A DNA stretch of 36,691 bases, from NCBI GenBank assembly GCA_009928985.1, contig SABL01000013.1, positions 1 to 36,691 of the forward strand, in the 5' to 3' direction. Below the pieces are notes generated by a model. That model saw nothing but the letters and a program-made list of their open reading frames with translations. It did not search any database and was not told where the DNA came from. This document shows positions 1-7,428 of this stretch, piece by piece. Every line of letters starts with the position of its first letter. Positions within the stretch are counted from its first letter, which is position 1. Position numbers and translations under genes: made by a program. The stretch is from Clostridia bacterium (lineage in GTDB: Bacteria; Bacillota; Clostridia; Saccharofermentanales; UBA5734).

Positions 1-99
1 TGACTTGATCGCGGGGTAGGCGCTGCCCCAGAGCAACGCACAAAATGACGCCAGGGCGATCCTGACCTTGCGATTGGTGTAGAACTGCTGGTTGTCCAT
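1..99 (-). CDS. EamA/DMT-family transporter, N-terminal fragment (continues beyond the window)
   Basis: The minus strand from the ATG at 99 reads 33 codons to the window edge without a stop. The peptide starts with a short polar stretch (MDNQQFYTNRKVR) followed by a hydrophobic helix with LLWGSAYPAIK, the typical first transmembrane segment of EamA/drug-metabolite transporters (small-molecule exporters of the inner membrane). An AGGAG at 119-115 overlaps the end of the upstream permease gene and lies 15 bases before the ATG, so the gene probably belongs to the same operon. Only the N-terminus is visible, so substrate and completeness are unknown. Confidence 0.7.
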   Translation of the reverse strand, partial: MDNQQFYTNRKVRIALASFCALLWGSAYPAIKS

Positions 100-111
100 A
101 TTGATTGTCGT

Positions 112-2418
112 TCACTCCTGCATGGATTTCAAAACGTCGGTCATGGCGATGCGCAGTATCTTCCGCCCAGAAAGGTTCCGGGTCAGGAGGTAGGTCAGGT
201 AGAGGATGGCAAAGCCGCTGAGGATATTCTGAAGGCTGAGGTGCAGGGGCATGGTCATGTTGATTTCTTCGAAGGATTGTTCCATCATGCCGCCGTAAAA
301 TCTGAAGAGCAGCGGGATGCCAGCGAGAAATCCAAGCAGGAATGGGGCATCGAAGATGCGCAGCATCAGGGTGCGGATTTCGCGGGCTTCGTAGCCGAGG
401 ATTTTGAGCAGGGCGATGGAGCGGCTGTTTTCATCGATCAGGAGTGAAAACAGGATGTAGAGGATCAGGAGCGCCATGAGGCTGGAAAAAAGGCCGATGC
501 TGAGCAGGGAGATGCGCATGAGATCGGTGTAGGAAGACAAAGAAGCAATCATGTCCGACATATCTTCGGTCTGGGCGATGTCTTCACTGTCAATGTCGAG
601 CTCGCGGTCGCTGTAGAGACCGATGAAGCTGTCTTCAGGGCGGTCGAAACGGCGGTTGAATTCGCTCAAGGAGAGGTAGACCGTGTTCAATGTGTAGATT
701 TCTGCGATTCCGCTGACGCGCAGGTAATGGATTTCCTCATCGATGTCATTGATGAAGGACAGGGTGTCACCGACTGCAAGATCGAATTTGTCGGCCAGCA
801 CGCGTGAAATCACGCAGGTTTTCGATTTCGGTGGGAGCGTGAGGGGCGCCCCGGTTTCGTCGAAAAGGTTGAGCATCTGGCTGTTTTCCACGAGACCTTG
901 CACCAGCAGGGCATCGCCGCTGCCGGTTTCCCGGGCAGCCAGCATCTGGTAGGGCTCGCCGTCGTACCTGTTGGTGTTCTGGGGCACCTTGAAGATGTAG
1001 TTTTTGTCGTAGCTGAAGGTGTTTGTCAGACCCTCACCGAGGAAAATGTCATAGGAATCCTGGACGAGGAAACCGGTCAACATCATCATGGCGGCGAAAG
1101 CGACACCGATCAGGGCTCCGAACAGCTTGCCACCGCTGCGGACCATCTGGCGGGCGCGGAATTTTGTCGGGAATTGCAGATTGTGGAAATGAAAGAGCTG
1201 CTCAAGAAACATGGCTTTGGGCCGGCGACGAAAACCCCGGATCAAGGTATTGGGCGGCAGGCGAACAGCGCGCAGGACCACGTAACTGGCTGTCAGCAGC
1301 AGCAACGTGATGGGAATCAAAGTACCGGCCAGGATCAGCATGGGATCATAGAAAACCTGAGTCAGGGGCAGATTGAAAAACACGGTGTAATAAACCAGAA
1401 GCGGACGGGCGGCAGTCATTCCGCCGATCGTGCCGAGAACGCTACCGGTCAGGGCCAGGGTGAAGGGCAAGGCTAGGTAATGGCGCAGGACCTCCAGGCG
1501 GCTCAGGCCGAGGGCGCGCATCGTTCCGATCAGCTGGAATTCCAGACGGATCATGCGCCAGAGAATCGAAGCCAGGAGCACGGTGTTGATCAGGAAAATC
1601 GCGACGGGCAGGGACTGTGACATGGCTTTTTGGCCGGCGATTTCGCCTTTGACCATGTTGATCCGGGCATTGTCTTTTCGCTCCTGCCAGCGGACCAGGC
1701 CGTAACGGTCCTTGAACCGGTCTTTGAGGTCCTGGTAGGTGGCCTGATTGGATTTCTGGCCTTCACTTTCTGCATCGGCTATGGCAAAACCCGGGTGGAA
1801 ACGAATGCCGTAAGAGCGGTCGACCGTCCAATCCTCGACCGGAGCATCTGTGGCCAGACGTCCGATGGCCCGCGTGGTGACGACAGCGATGCCGAATGTT
1901 TTTGGGTCGGCGAGTAAATCTGACTCAAACTGGGTCGGGTATATGTAATCAGGCAACGAGAAATAGCCGCTGATCCAAAAGGTGCGGCCAGCCAGCTCGA
2001 TCTGCTCACCGATGGCCAAGTTGTGCTCATTGGCAAATGCGGGGTTGAGCAGGATTTCCTGATCGCGCTGGAGCGCATGACCATCGAGGATGACCGGCCG
2101 GTCTACATTCTGGTTTTCCTCGAATACACGCAGCGTGATGTCTGGCTGCCACTTGGTGTCCACGGCCGTGCGACCTTCGATGTCCGCGTGGAGCAACTGG
2201 CCCAGGCTGACGAGATTCGTCGGTTCGGCAACCGTCCAGACGCGGATGTCATCGACCCGACCCTCGTTACTCAACCAGTCAAAGTTGCCTTGCAAATTGT
2301 CGACGACCAGGTTGAGCATGGTCAAGGTCATGCTGCCTAGGGCGATCAGGAAGATCAGGCTTAAAAATCGCCCTTTATGTTGGAATATTTGCCTTGGAAT
2401 CCGCCTGGCAAGTGCCAT
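112..2418 (-). CDS. ABC transporter permease, FtsX/MacB-like, 768 aa
   Basis: This is a large membrane protein with an N-terminal transmembrane helix (about residues 17-38), a long extracytoplasmic domain, then a block of three helices (about 275-385), a second helix near 435-455, a second soluble domain and a final three-helix block (about 640-755). This duplicated FtsX/MacB layout belongs to ABC systems that use mechanical transmission, such as lipoprotein release, antimicrobial-peptide resistance or export, rather than classical import. It follows its ATPase with a two-base gap (stop TAA at 2423-2421, ATG at 2418), so translation is probably coupled. No BceS-type sensor kinase gene is visible nearby, which makes a Bce-type assignment unsupported. 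Substrate unknown. Confidence 0.85.
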   Translation of the reverse strand: MALARRIPRQIFQHKGRFLSLIFLIALGSMTLTMLNLVVDNLQGNFDWLSNEGRVDDIRVWTVAEPTNLVSLGQLLHADIEGRTAVDTKWQPDITLRVFEENQNVDRPVILDGHALQRDQEILLNPAFANEHNLAIGEQIELAGRTFWISGYFSLPDYIYPTQFESDLLADPKTFGIAVVTTRAIGRLATDAPVEDWTVDRSYGIRFHPGFAIADAESEGQKSNQATYQDLKDRFKDRYGLVRWQERKDNARINMVKGEIAGQKAMSQSLPVAIFLINTVLLASILWRMIRLEFQLIGTMRALGLSRLEVLRHYLALPFTLALTGSVLGTIGGMTAARPLLVYYTVFFNLPLTQVFYDPMLILAGTLIPITLLLLTASYVVLRAVRLPPNTLIRGFRRRPKAMFLEQLFHFHNLQFPTKFRARQMVRSGGKLFGALIGVAFAAMMMLTGFLVQDSYDIFLGEGLTNTFSYDKNYIFKVPQNTNRYDGEPYQMLAARETGSGDALLVQGLVENSQMLNLFDETGAPLTLPPKSKTCVISRVLADKFDLAVGDTLSFINDIDEEIHYLRVSGIAEIYTLNTVYLSLSEFNRRFDRPEDSFIGLYSDRELDIDSEDIAQTEDMSDMIASLSSYTDLMRISLLSIGLFSSLMALLILYILFSLLIDENSRSIALLKILGYEAREIRTLMLRIFDAPFLLGFLAGIPLLFRFYGGMMEQSFEEINMTMPLHLSLQNILSGFAILYLTYLLTRNLSGRKILRIAMTDVLKSMQE

Positions 2419-2420
2419 GT

Positions 2421-3116
2421 TTACCAGCTCACTTCTTCGGCTTTCGCCTTGGTTGTGTTCTGTGTGATTTCAGTGATGTCACCACTGCGCATGCGGATAA
2501 CCCGATCGGCCATGGCCGCAATTGCGGAATTGTGGGTCACGACCAGAATGGTGGTTTTGTCTTGCTGATTGATTTCCTCGAGCAGCTGGAGCACGCTCAG
2601 GGAGGATTTGAAGTCGAGCGCCCCGGTTGGCTCATCACAGAGCAGGAGGGCCGGTCGTTTGACAATGGCCCGGGCAATTGAGACACGCTGCTGTTCGCCG
2701 CCACTCAGCTGGTGGGGAAATTTGTCAGCCTTGTCCCTGAGTCCGACGCGGTCGAGCAGGACAAGGGTTTTGGCTGGGTGCTGGCTCAAATGTGCCGTCA
2801 CTTCTATGTTTTCTCGCACGGTCAGATCGGGGATCAAGTTGTTGAACTGGAAGACGAAGCCGAGGTGGCGGCGGCGATAACGGGTCAAGGTGCGGTCGTT
2901 CATGCGGGCCACGTCCAAGCCATTGACGAAGACCGTGCCACTGTCAGGCTGGTCAATGCCGCCGATCATATTCAGGAGGGTTGATTTGCCCGAGCCGGAT
3001 GGACCAAGAATCACGACCAGCTCGCCGTCTGGCACAGCAAGGCTGACGTGGTTCAGGGCATAGAATTCGGTCTCACCGGACGGGTAGATGCGGGAAACAT
3101 CAGACAGTTGGATCAC
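2421..3116 (-). CDS. ABC transporter ATP-binding protein, LolD/MacB type
   Basis: This ATPase pairs with the FtsX-like permease immediately downstream. It shows a Walker A GPSGSGKS, a Q-loop region FVFQFNNL, the signature LSGGEQQR, a Walker [13 protein letters not shown] and the switch histidine in VVTHN, all intact. The open frame extends to a TTG at 3137, but AGGAGG lies inside that extension (3131-3126). The GTG at 3116 sits nine bases after it and gives the usual N-terminus ([11 protein letters not shown], 231 aa), so I chose the GTG. A TTG at 3122 is only three bases from the SD and is less likely. The gene is the first of a three-gene operon with the permease and an EamA transporter, read from the promoter at 3189-3162. 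Confidence 0.88.
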   Translation of the reverse strand: MIQLSDVSRIYPSGETEFYALNHVSLAVPDGELVVILGPSGSGKSTLLNMIGGIDQPDSGTVFVNGLDVARMNDRTLTRYRRRHLGFVFQFNNLIPDLTVRENIEVTAHLSQHPAKTLVLLDRVGLRDKADKFPHQLSGGEQQRVSIARAIVKRPALLLCDEPTGALDFKSSLSVLQLLEEINQQDKTTILVVTHNSAIAAMADRVIRMRSGDITEITQNTTKAKAEEVSW

Positions 3117-3161
3117 GGCCAAATTCCTCCTGGTCAAACCTTGGTGTCATGAACACCTTCC

Positions 3162-3189
3162 ATTATAGCCTTGGCATGGGGATGACCAA
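3162..3189 (-). promoter_or_regulatory. Promoter of the minus-strand ABC/EamA operon
   Basis: On the minus strand a perfect TATAAT (3167-3162) lies 16 bases after TTGGTC (3189-3184, three of six matches, TTG intact). It sits about 50 bases upstream of the ATPase start. The spacing and -10 are good and the -35 is weak. Confidence 0.5.
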
Positions 3190-3275
3190 AAGACCGCTGG
3201 CAAAAATTGTCGTTTTTTGCCGGATCTGGATCTTTCAATTGTTTAAACGGGAACAAATTCAGCTTCTTCTGTGTC

Positions 3276-3281
3276 TATAAT
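3276..3281 (+). promoter_or_regulatory. -10 box upstream of the lipoprotein gene
   Basis: A perfect TATAAT lies 37 bases before the chosen ATG and is read away from the divergent ABC promoter. No good -35 is seen 16-18 bases upstream, so the assignment rests on the -10 alone. Confidence 0.35.
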
Positions 3282-3317
3282 GAAGGTAGTTTTTTGATGC
3301 AGGTGAGGTTTTTGATC

Positions 3318-4502
3318 ATGATGAACACACGTTTTGGGCTGGTCTTATGCGCGATTTGCCTGGCTGCTGCCATCGTATTGGCAGGTTGCAAACCTGCCAC
3401 ACCTTCGGCTACTGGCTCTGCAGAGCCAGGTCAGACGACGGTACCCAGCCAACCGGCCAGCAGTGAGACAGCGGACTCGACCGAACCTGCTCCTTCGGAA
3501 ACACCTGAACTGTTAGGTCCGGTCGAGCAAGCTTATCAGGATAAGCTGGCTGCTTACTTGGAGGAGTTGCCCTATGTCGCGGCAGAAGATATGCAGCCAG
3601 CCAGCGATACGGAGCAGGCTGACTTGGTCAGGCAGATGGCGCGGCTTTACGCGGGCGGGGCTGAGTCGCGCGAGATTTTTGTGCTGTATCTGTCTGGGAT
3701 CACGATGTTGTCCCCCGACAGTGCGGATCTTTTCACCACCTATGCCATTTCCGGGATGCGCCGCAACAGCTTCGAAGATTATACGGAAATTGAATACAGC
3801 TATACCAGTGACCCGGCTTTCCTGGACCGGTTTTTTACCGAGGCAGAGAAATTCGAATTCAATTGGATCGAGCTGAATCGCCAAAGCGATGCGATCTCTG
3901 ATGCGAAGGTCAAGGCGCTGGTCAAGGGGGCGCAGGCGCAGGGGTATTATGTCGCCAGCAGTGAGGGCATGATCTACTATCTGGTGGATTTCACGCGGTT
4001 TGCCGAATACCGGATGGCCAATACGCAGACGATGGCGGACCTGATCGTGACTCAGGCCATCGACAGCCTCGATCCAATGAGCTCGGATGCAGCTTTCATC
4101 ATCGATTTGCCGACGCTGGCAGCGCGCACTTATGGCATCGGACAGGCACTGGAAGACTACAAGGGCACGCGGTATGAGAAGTACCTGGCCAGCCGTTTCC
4201 GTGACCACTTGACCCTGTTGTTTTTTGGGATCGACAACACGCCTAACTTCGATTACGGCACGGGGCTGATGTCTGACGACGCCAAAGCCGCCCTGGCAGA
4301 CGCTGCCACCTTGACCGAGACCCTCATGGGCCAGCTGACGAGCGAATTCCTGGCACTGGTCGAAGCAAACGAAGGCAAAATGGACGACGCCACCCGTGAA
4401 AAAGCCTGGGCGCTCCTCGACAAAGTGGACGAATTCTATGGCCTCACCGACGAGGACAAAGGCGATTACGGACAGTGGATGTCCGGCAATTTCGAAGGTT
4501 GA
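3318..4502 (+). CDS. Putative lipoprotein of unknown function, 394 aa
   Basis: The protein begins with a classical type II signal peptide: MMNTRFG, a hydrophobic core and a lipobox LAGC with the acylated cysteine at residue 24. This is followed by a Ser/Thr/Pro/Glu-rich linker (about residues 25-70) that would lift the domain off the membrane. The remaining 320 residues are acidic, mostly helical and rich in aromatic residues. I do not recognise the family. The open frame reaches back to a TTG at 3207, but AGGTGAGG at 3301-3308 lies nine bases before the ATG at 3318, which also gives the clean signal peptide. It is likely exported and anchored to the outer face of the cytoplasmic membrane. 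It may be cotranscribed with the HAD gene, since no T-tract terminator is seen between them. Confidence 0.75.
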   Translation: MMNTRFGLVLCAICLAAAIVLAGCKPATPSATGSAEPGQTTVPSQPASSETADSTEPAPSETPELLGPVEQAYQDKLAAYLEELPYVAAEDMQPASDTEQADLVRQMARLYAGGAESREIFVLYLSGITMLSPDSADLFTTYAISGMRRNSFEDYTEIEYSYTSDPAFLDRFFTEAEKFEFNWIELNRQSDAISDAKVKALVKGAQAQGYYVASSEGMIYYLVDFTRFAEYRMANTQTMADLIVTQAIDSLDPMSSDAAFIIDLPTLAARTYGIGQALEDYKGTRYEKYLASRFRDHLTLLFFGIDNTPNFDYGTGLMSDDAKAALADAATLTETLMGQLTSEFLALVEANEGKMDDATREKAWALLDKVDEFYGLTDEDKGDYGQWMSGNFEG

Positions 4503-4517
4503 GAATATAAGGGACCA

Positions 4518-4543
4518 AGCCAAAGGGGCTAGCTCCTTTGGCT
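4518..4543 (+). other. Hairpin after the lipoprotein gene
   Basis: AGCCAAAGG (4518-4526) pairs with CCTTTGGCT (4535-4543) around a short centre. There is no T-run, so this is not a convincing intrinsic terminator. It sits 21 bases before the repeat at 4564 and may belong to the same repeat-derived insertion or act as an mRNA 3' stabiliser. Confidence 0.4.
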
Positions 4544-4563
4544 GGACCGTTTATGCAACAAAC

Positions 4564-4594
4564 GCCGAAAAAGGGACGGGGTCCCTTTTTCGGC
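4564..4594. repeat. GGGACGGGGTC palindromic repeat, copy A
   Basis: A perfect 14-bp inverted repeat (4564-4577 against 4581-4594) has a GGG centre; the arm is GCCGAAAAAGGGAC. The same GGGAC-GGG-GTC core and GCCGAA outer arm recur at 5523-5589 and 11703-11735, and the core recurs at 27395-27439. The right arm ends directly at the ribosome binding site of the HAD gene (AGAGG at 4595-4599), so a folded transcript would place the stem next to the SD. Confidence 0.8.
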
Positions 4595-4607
4595 AGAGGT
4601 GGGTATG

Positions 4608-5393
4608 ATGGCTTACAAATGGCTGCTTTTCGATCTTGACGGGACTCTGCTCGATTTTCATAAGGCTGAATATTTATGCATGGAAGCGACTTTAAAATCA
4701 TTTGGTTTTCGGGCGGATGATGAGGTTCTTCACGCTTATCGACTGATTAATGAATCGTATTGGAAGATGCTGGAACGGGGTGAGATCTCGCAAGAAGCAC
4801 TGGCACTGGCGCGGCATCGTTCGCTTTTTGAACGGTTCGGATTTTGCGGGGATGTCGAGGCATTCCAGCAGCATTATGAGGGGATGCTGAGTGAAAGCAG
4901 CTATCTGTTTGACGGTGCGCGGGAATTGCTGGACCAGCTACGTGACCGGGATGGCGTTCATCTGGCAATAGTGACCAATGGCTTTGCCCGGATTCAGGAG
5001 CGCCGGATTGCCCTGGCCGGGCTGGATACTTACTTTGAATGGGTTTTCATTTCGGAGCAAGTCGGATACCGCAAACCTCAGGTCGAATTTTTCGATCATG
5101 TCTTTCGGGAAATCTGTGGGGACAACCGGGAGGACGGTGCTGGCGCGGGCTTTACATCGAATTGGAAAAATGACAAACCGCAACGTGTGCCTTCTGAAAG
5201 TCATTCCGACTTGGCGATCTGTAAATATCATTCCCTGATCATCGGCGATTCACTGACTTCAGACATCAAGGGTGGTGCTGATTTTGGCATTGCCACGTGC
5301 TGGTTTAATCCGGACGGGCTGGCCAATACGACGGGCGTGCGAGTGGATCACGAAATACGAACATTGGACGATATCCACCAACTGGTAGGGTAA
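4608..5393 (+). CDS. HAD-superfamily hydrolase, YjjG-like, 261 aa
   Basis: This is a phosphatase of the haloacid dehalogenase superfamily. Motif I is DLDGTLLD (nucleophile D9, acid/base D11), motif II is VTNG, motif III lysine lies in YRKPQ, and motif IV is IIGDSLTSDIKGG. The GDSLTSDI..G...GI.TCWFNP ending is characteristic of YjjG-type pyrimidine nucleotidases, which dephosphorylate noncanonical nucleotides. Between motifs III and IV there is a polar stretch of roughly 30 residues (REICGDNREDGAGAG to LAICKYHS) that is longer than I expect for this group. ATGs at 4605 and 4608 are both possible; GAGG at 4596-4599 gives five or eight bases of spacing, and a GTG at 4599 overlaps the SD. An intrinsic terminator follows at 5427-5455. 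Confidence 0.85.
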   Translation: MAYKWLLFDLDGTLLDFHKAEYLCMEATLKSFGFRADDEVLHAYRLINESYWKMLERGEISQEALALARHRSLFERFGFCGDVEAFQQHYEGMLSESSYLFDGARELLDQLRDRDGVHLAIVTNGFARIQERRIALAGLDTYFEWVFISEQVGYRKPQVEFFDHVFREICGDNREDGAGAGFTSNWKNDKPQRVPSESHSDLAICKYHSLIIGDSLTSDIKGGADFGIATCWFNPDGLANTTGVRVDHEIRTLDDIHQLVG

Positions 5394-5426
5394 CCAAAGC
5401 GCCTGACAAAACCTTCGATTTTCATC

Positions 5427-5455
5427 AGCTGAGCCACCAAGCTCAGCTTTCTTTT
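5427..5455 (+). terminator. Intrinsic terminator after the HAD gene
   Basis: AGCTGAGC (5427-5434) and GCTCAGCT (5441-5448) form a perfect 8-bp stem with loop CACCAA, followed by TTCTTTT. It separates the HAD gene from the PadR operon. Confidence 0.8.
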
Positions 5456-5461
5456 GCATAT

Positions 5462-5490
5462 TTGACAAAAGTAGGCTTAAGAATTAGACT
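5462..5490 (+). promoter_or_regulatory. Promoter of the PadR-fetAB-MFS-chrA operon
   Basis: TTGACA (5462-5467) and TAGACT (5485-5490) are separated by 17 bases, downstream of the HAD terminator and about 110 bases before the PadR start. Transcription would begin close to 5497, so the whole palindromic repeat at 5491-5589 would lie in the 5' leader. Confidence 0.6.
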
Positions 5491-5589
5491 GATATCGAAA
5501 TCCGATATCGAAATCCGATTTTGGGACGGGGTCCCGATATTGCAAACCGATATCGGTTTTCGTAATCGGGACCCCGTCCCTTTTTCGGC
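5491..5589. repeat. GGGACGGGGTC compound palindromic repeat, copy B
   Basis: The element starts with a 13-base tandem repeat GATATCGAAATCC (5491-5503 and 5504-5516, then GATTTT). A 16-bp perfect inverted repeat follows (5523-5538, arm GGGACGGGGTCCCGAT, against 5565-5580), enclosing a 16-bp perfect palindrome centred on CCGATATCGG (5544-5559). The outer end is CCCTTTTTCGGC (5578-5589), identical to the right end of copy A. It lies between the predicted promoter and the SD of the PadR gene. Confidence 0.8.
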
Positions 5590-5601
5590 AGCGAGGTGTT
5601 T

Positions 5602-5943
5602 ATGGCTGGTTTTGTGGTGAAGAAGTTGTTCCAGGGGTTTGTGAGTTTGCATATTTTGCATCATGCGGGTGAGGGGCCGGTTTATGGGAGCTGGCTGATG
5701 GAGGAGTTGGCGGAGCATGGCTATAAGCTGAGTCCGGGGACGTTGTATCCGATTTTGCATCATCTGGAGGCGGTGGGTCTTTTGGAGCAGGATGAGGTGA
5801 TCGTGCTGGGCAAAGTCCGCAAGTATTATGAAACGACGGAGCTGGGCCGGGCGGAGTTGGCTGAGGCCAGGCGCTATCTGGCTGAGTTGACAAATGAGAT
5901 CGACGGCGGGCCGGATCAGGCGACGGGCAAGGCGCACACATGA
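5602..5943 (+). CDS. PadR-family transcriptional regulator, 113 aa
   Basis: This is a small winged-helix repressor of the PadR type. The recognisable stretch is GPVYGSWLMEELAEHGYKLSPGTLYPILHHLEAVGLL, which holds the recognition helix (PGTLYPILHHLE), followed by the wing with KYYETTELG and a short C-terminal helix for dimerisation. It is the first gene of an operon with fetA, fetB, an MFS transporter and chrA, and ends with an ATGA overlap with fetA. It is therefore probably the ligand- or metal-responsive repressor of this efflux operon, acting on the promoter at 5462-5490; the ligand is not deducible. GTG at 5596 is an alternative start, but it falls within the GAGGTG SD (5593-5598), so the ATG at 5602 is preferred. 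Confidence 0.88.
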   Translation: MAGFVVKKLFQGFVSLHILHHAGEGPVYGSWLMEELAEHGYKLSPGTLYPILHHLEAVGLLEQDEVIVLGKVRKYYETTELGRAELAEARRYLAELTNEIDGGPDQATGKAHT

Positions 5944-6614
5944 GCGGGAGCGGCGTGTTATTCGGGCTGGAAAATGTGCGGTACCAGTCGATTCTGGATA
6001 TCCAGGCTTTGCAGATCAATCCAGGAGTCACGGTCCTGCTCGGAGCCAGCGGCAGCGGCAAGACGACGCTGCTGAGGCTACTCAACAAATCAATCTCGCC
6101 AACGAGCGGGATGATCTGGTACAGCGGGATGGACTTGAAAAAAACACCTTCGGTCTTGCACCGGCGCCAGGTGCTGATGTTATCGCAGCAGGCAGCGATG
6201 TTTCCCGGCACCATTGCAGATAATCTGGCCATCGGTTTTCAGTTCCAGGAACGTCCGGAACCTGACTCTGAAGCGATGCGGCAGATGCTTTTCCAAGTAC
6301 AGCTGAAAAAAGAACTGTCTGAGCCGGTCATGAACCTGTCCGGCGGCGAAAAACAGCGCCTGGCACTGGCCCGGGTATTTCTGCTCGATCCGGCTGTGTA
6401 CCTGCTCGACGAGCCGTCTTCAGCATTGGATGATGATACGGCCGATGCCGTGATCGGGCTGGTGGTGCAGCAGGCGCGGGCGACTGGGCGATCGATCGTC
6501 ATGGTCACCCATTCCAAAGCAGTCGCCAGCAAATTTGCCGATGAAACGGTCGTTGTGAAGGACGGCCGGGTAGTCCGTGAGACGCGAGAGATAAACCAGG
6601 AGGCAAGATCATGA
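5940..6614 (+). CDS. fetA: ABC ATPase of FetA/YbbL type (iron export)
   Basis: The 224-residue ATPase has Walker A GASGSGKT, signature LSGGEKQR, Walker B VYLLDEPSSALD and switch histidine in VTHS. Its length and its direct pairing with a UPF0014/FetB permease match the E. coli FetAB system (225 and 259 residues), which exports iron and helps resist oxidative stress. Start and stop codons overlap on both sides (ATGA at 5940-5943 and 6611-6614), so PadR, FetA and FetB are translationally coupled. The pair identifies the system; the metal actually moved here is inferred from the family. Confidence 0.82.
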   Translation: MSGSGVLFGLENVRYQSILDIQALQINPGVTVLLGASGSGKTTLLRLLNKSISPTSGMIWYSGMDLKKTPSVLHRRQVLMLSQQAAMFPGTIADNLAIGFQFQERPEPDSEAMRQMLFQVQLKKELSEPVMNLSGGEKQRLALARVFLLDPAVYLLDEPSSALDDDTADAVIGLVVQQARATGRSIVMVTHSKAVASKFADETVVVKDGRVVRETREINQEARS

Positions 6615-7417
6615 GCGGTGCGGTTCAATTGTCCGTCTGGCAGGTGGTCTTTTCTTACCTGTTTGTCCTTCTGGTTCTGGCGATCGTCCGGAAACGCGGG
6701 ATCCGGCGCGAGCGGGAGATCCTTCTGGCTTCGGTCCGGATGTCGGTGCAGCTGGTTGTGACAGGCTATGCGCTGACTTTCATTTTTGAAAACCCCAGCC
6801 CTTGGTTGACACTGCTGATCATCGCCACCATGGAGTTTTTTGCCATTCATACTGTCTTCAAAAAATTCAAGGGCCAACTGTCCGGGCGCTTGAAAAAAAC
6901 GATCACCGGAGCGATGCTGGCGGGGACACTGTCCTGCATTTTTTACTTTCTCCTGGTGGTGGTGCAGATTGACCCGTGGTACGATCCGCAGTACTTCATT
7001 CCGATTGCCGGCATGCTGGTCGGCAATTCGATGACGGGCATCTCGCTCGGGGTAAAATCGCTGGTCGAAGGCATGACGTTGCAGCGCCATCTGGTCGAGG
7101 AAGCCATGAACCTCGGTGCAACGCCGCGCTTGGCCAGCCGGGAGATTGTCAATTCGACGTTTGATGCGGCGATCATGCCGACGATCAATGCGATGCTGGG
7201 CATGGGGGTCATTTCCCTGCCAGGCATGATGACCGGCCAGATCCTGTCCGGCACTGTGCCAACGACGGCGGTGATGTACCAGATCGCAATCATGCTGGGC
7301 ATCCTCGGCTCAGTGGCTCTGACCGTCATTTTGCTGCTGCATTTTGGCTATAAAACCTTTTTCAATCAGGATGACCAGTTTTTCCCCGGTGGCTGCCGGA
7401 AACAGTGCGAAAAATGA
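6611..7417 (+). CDS. fetB: FetB/YbbM (UPF0014) membrane permease
   Basis: This is a 268-residue integral membrane protein with about seven hydrophobic helices. Family hallmarks are RMSVQLVVTGYALTFIF near the N-terminus, the central PIAGMLVGNSMTGISLGVKSL, EEAMNLGATPR, and near the C-terminus the run MGVISLPGMMTGQILSGT. It forms the channel partner of FetA. An ATGA junction couples it to fetA. The C-terminal tail overlaps the start region of the MFS gene: the TGA at 7415-7417 is part of that gene's TGAGG SD. Assignment to the family is firm; iron as substrate follows from the E. coli homologue. Confidence 0.85.
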   Translation: MSGAVQLSVWQVVFSYLFVLLVLAIVRKRGIRREREILLASVRMSVQLVVTGYALTFIFENPSPWLTLLIIATMEFFAIHTVFKKFKGQLSGRLKKTITGAMLAGTLSCIFYFLLVVVQIDPWYDPQYFIPIAGMLVGNSMTGISLGVKSLVEGMTLQRHLVEEAMNLGATPRLASREIVNSTFDAAIMPTINAMLGMGVISLPGMMTGQILSGTVPTTAVMYQIAIMLGILGSVALTVILLLHFGYKTFFNQDDQFFPGGCRKQCEK

Positions 7418-7428
7418 GGTCGCAACAC

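Noticed and set aside
3117-3137. TTG start at 3137 for the ABC ATPase
   Set aside because: The AGGAGG lies inside this extension; the GTG at 3116 has correct spacing and gives the family N-terminus.
3513-4523. Long minus-strand open frame (336 codons) opposite the lipoprotein gene
   Set aside because: It is antisense to a gene with a clear SD and lipoprotein signal, has no recognisable domain and reads as an out-of-frame translation.
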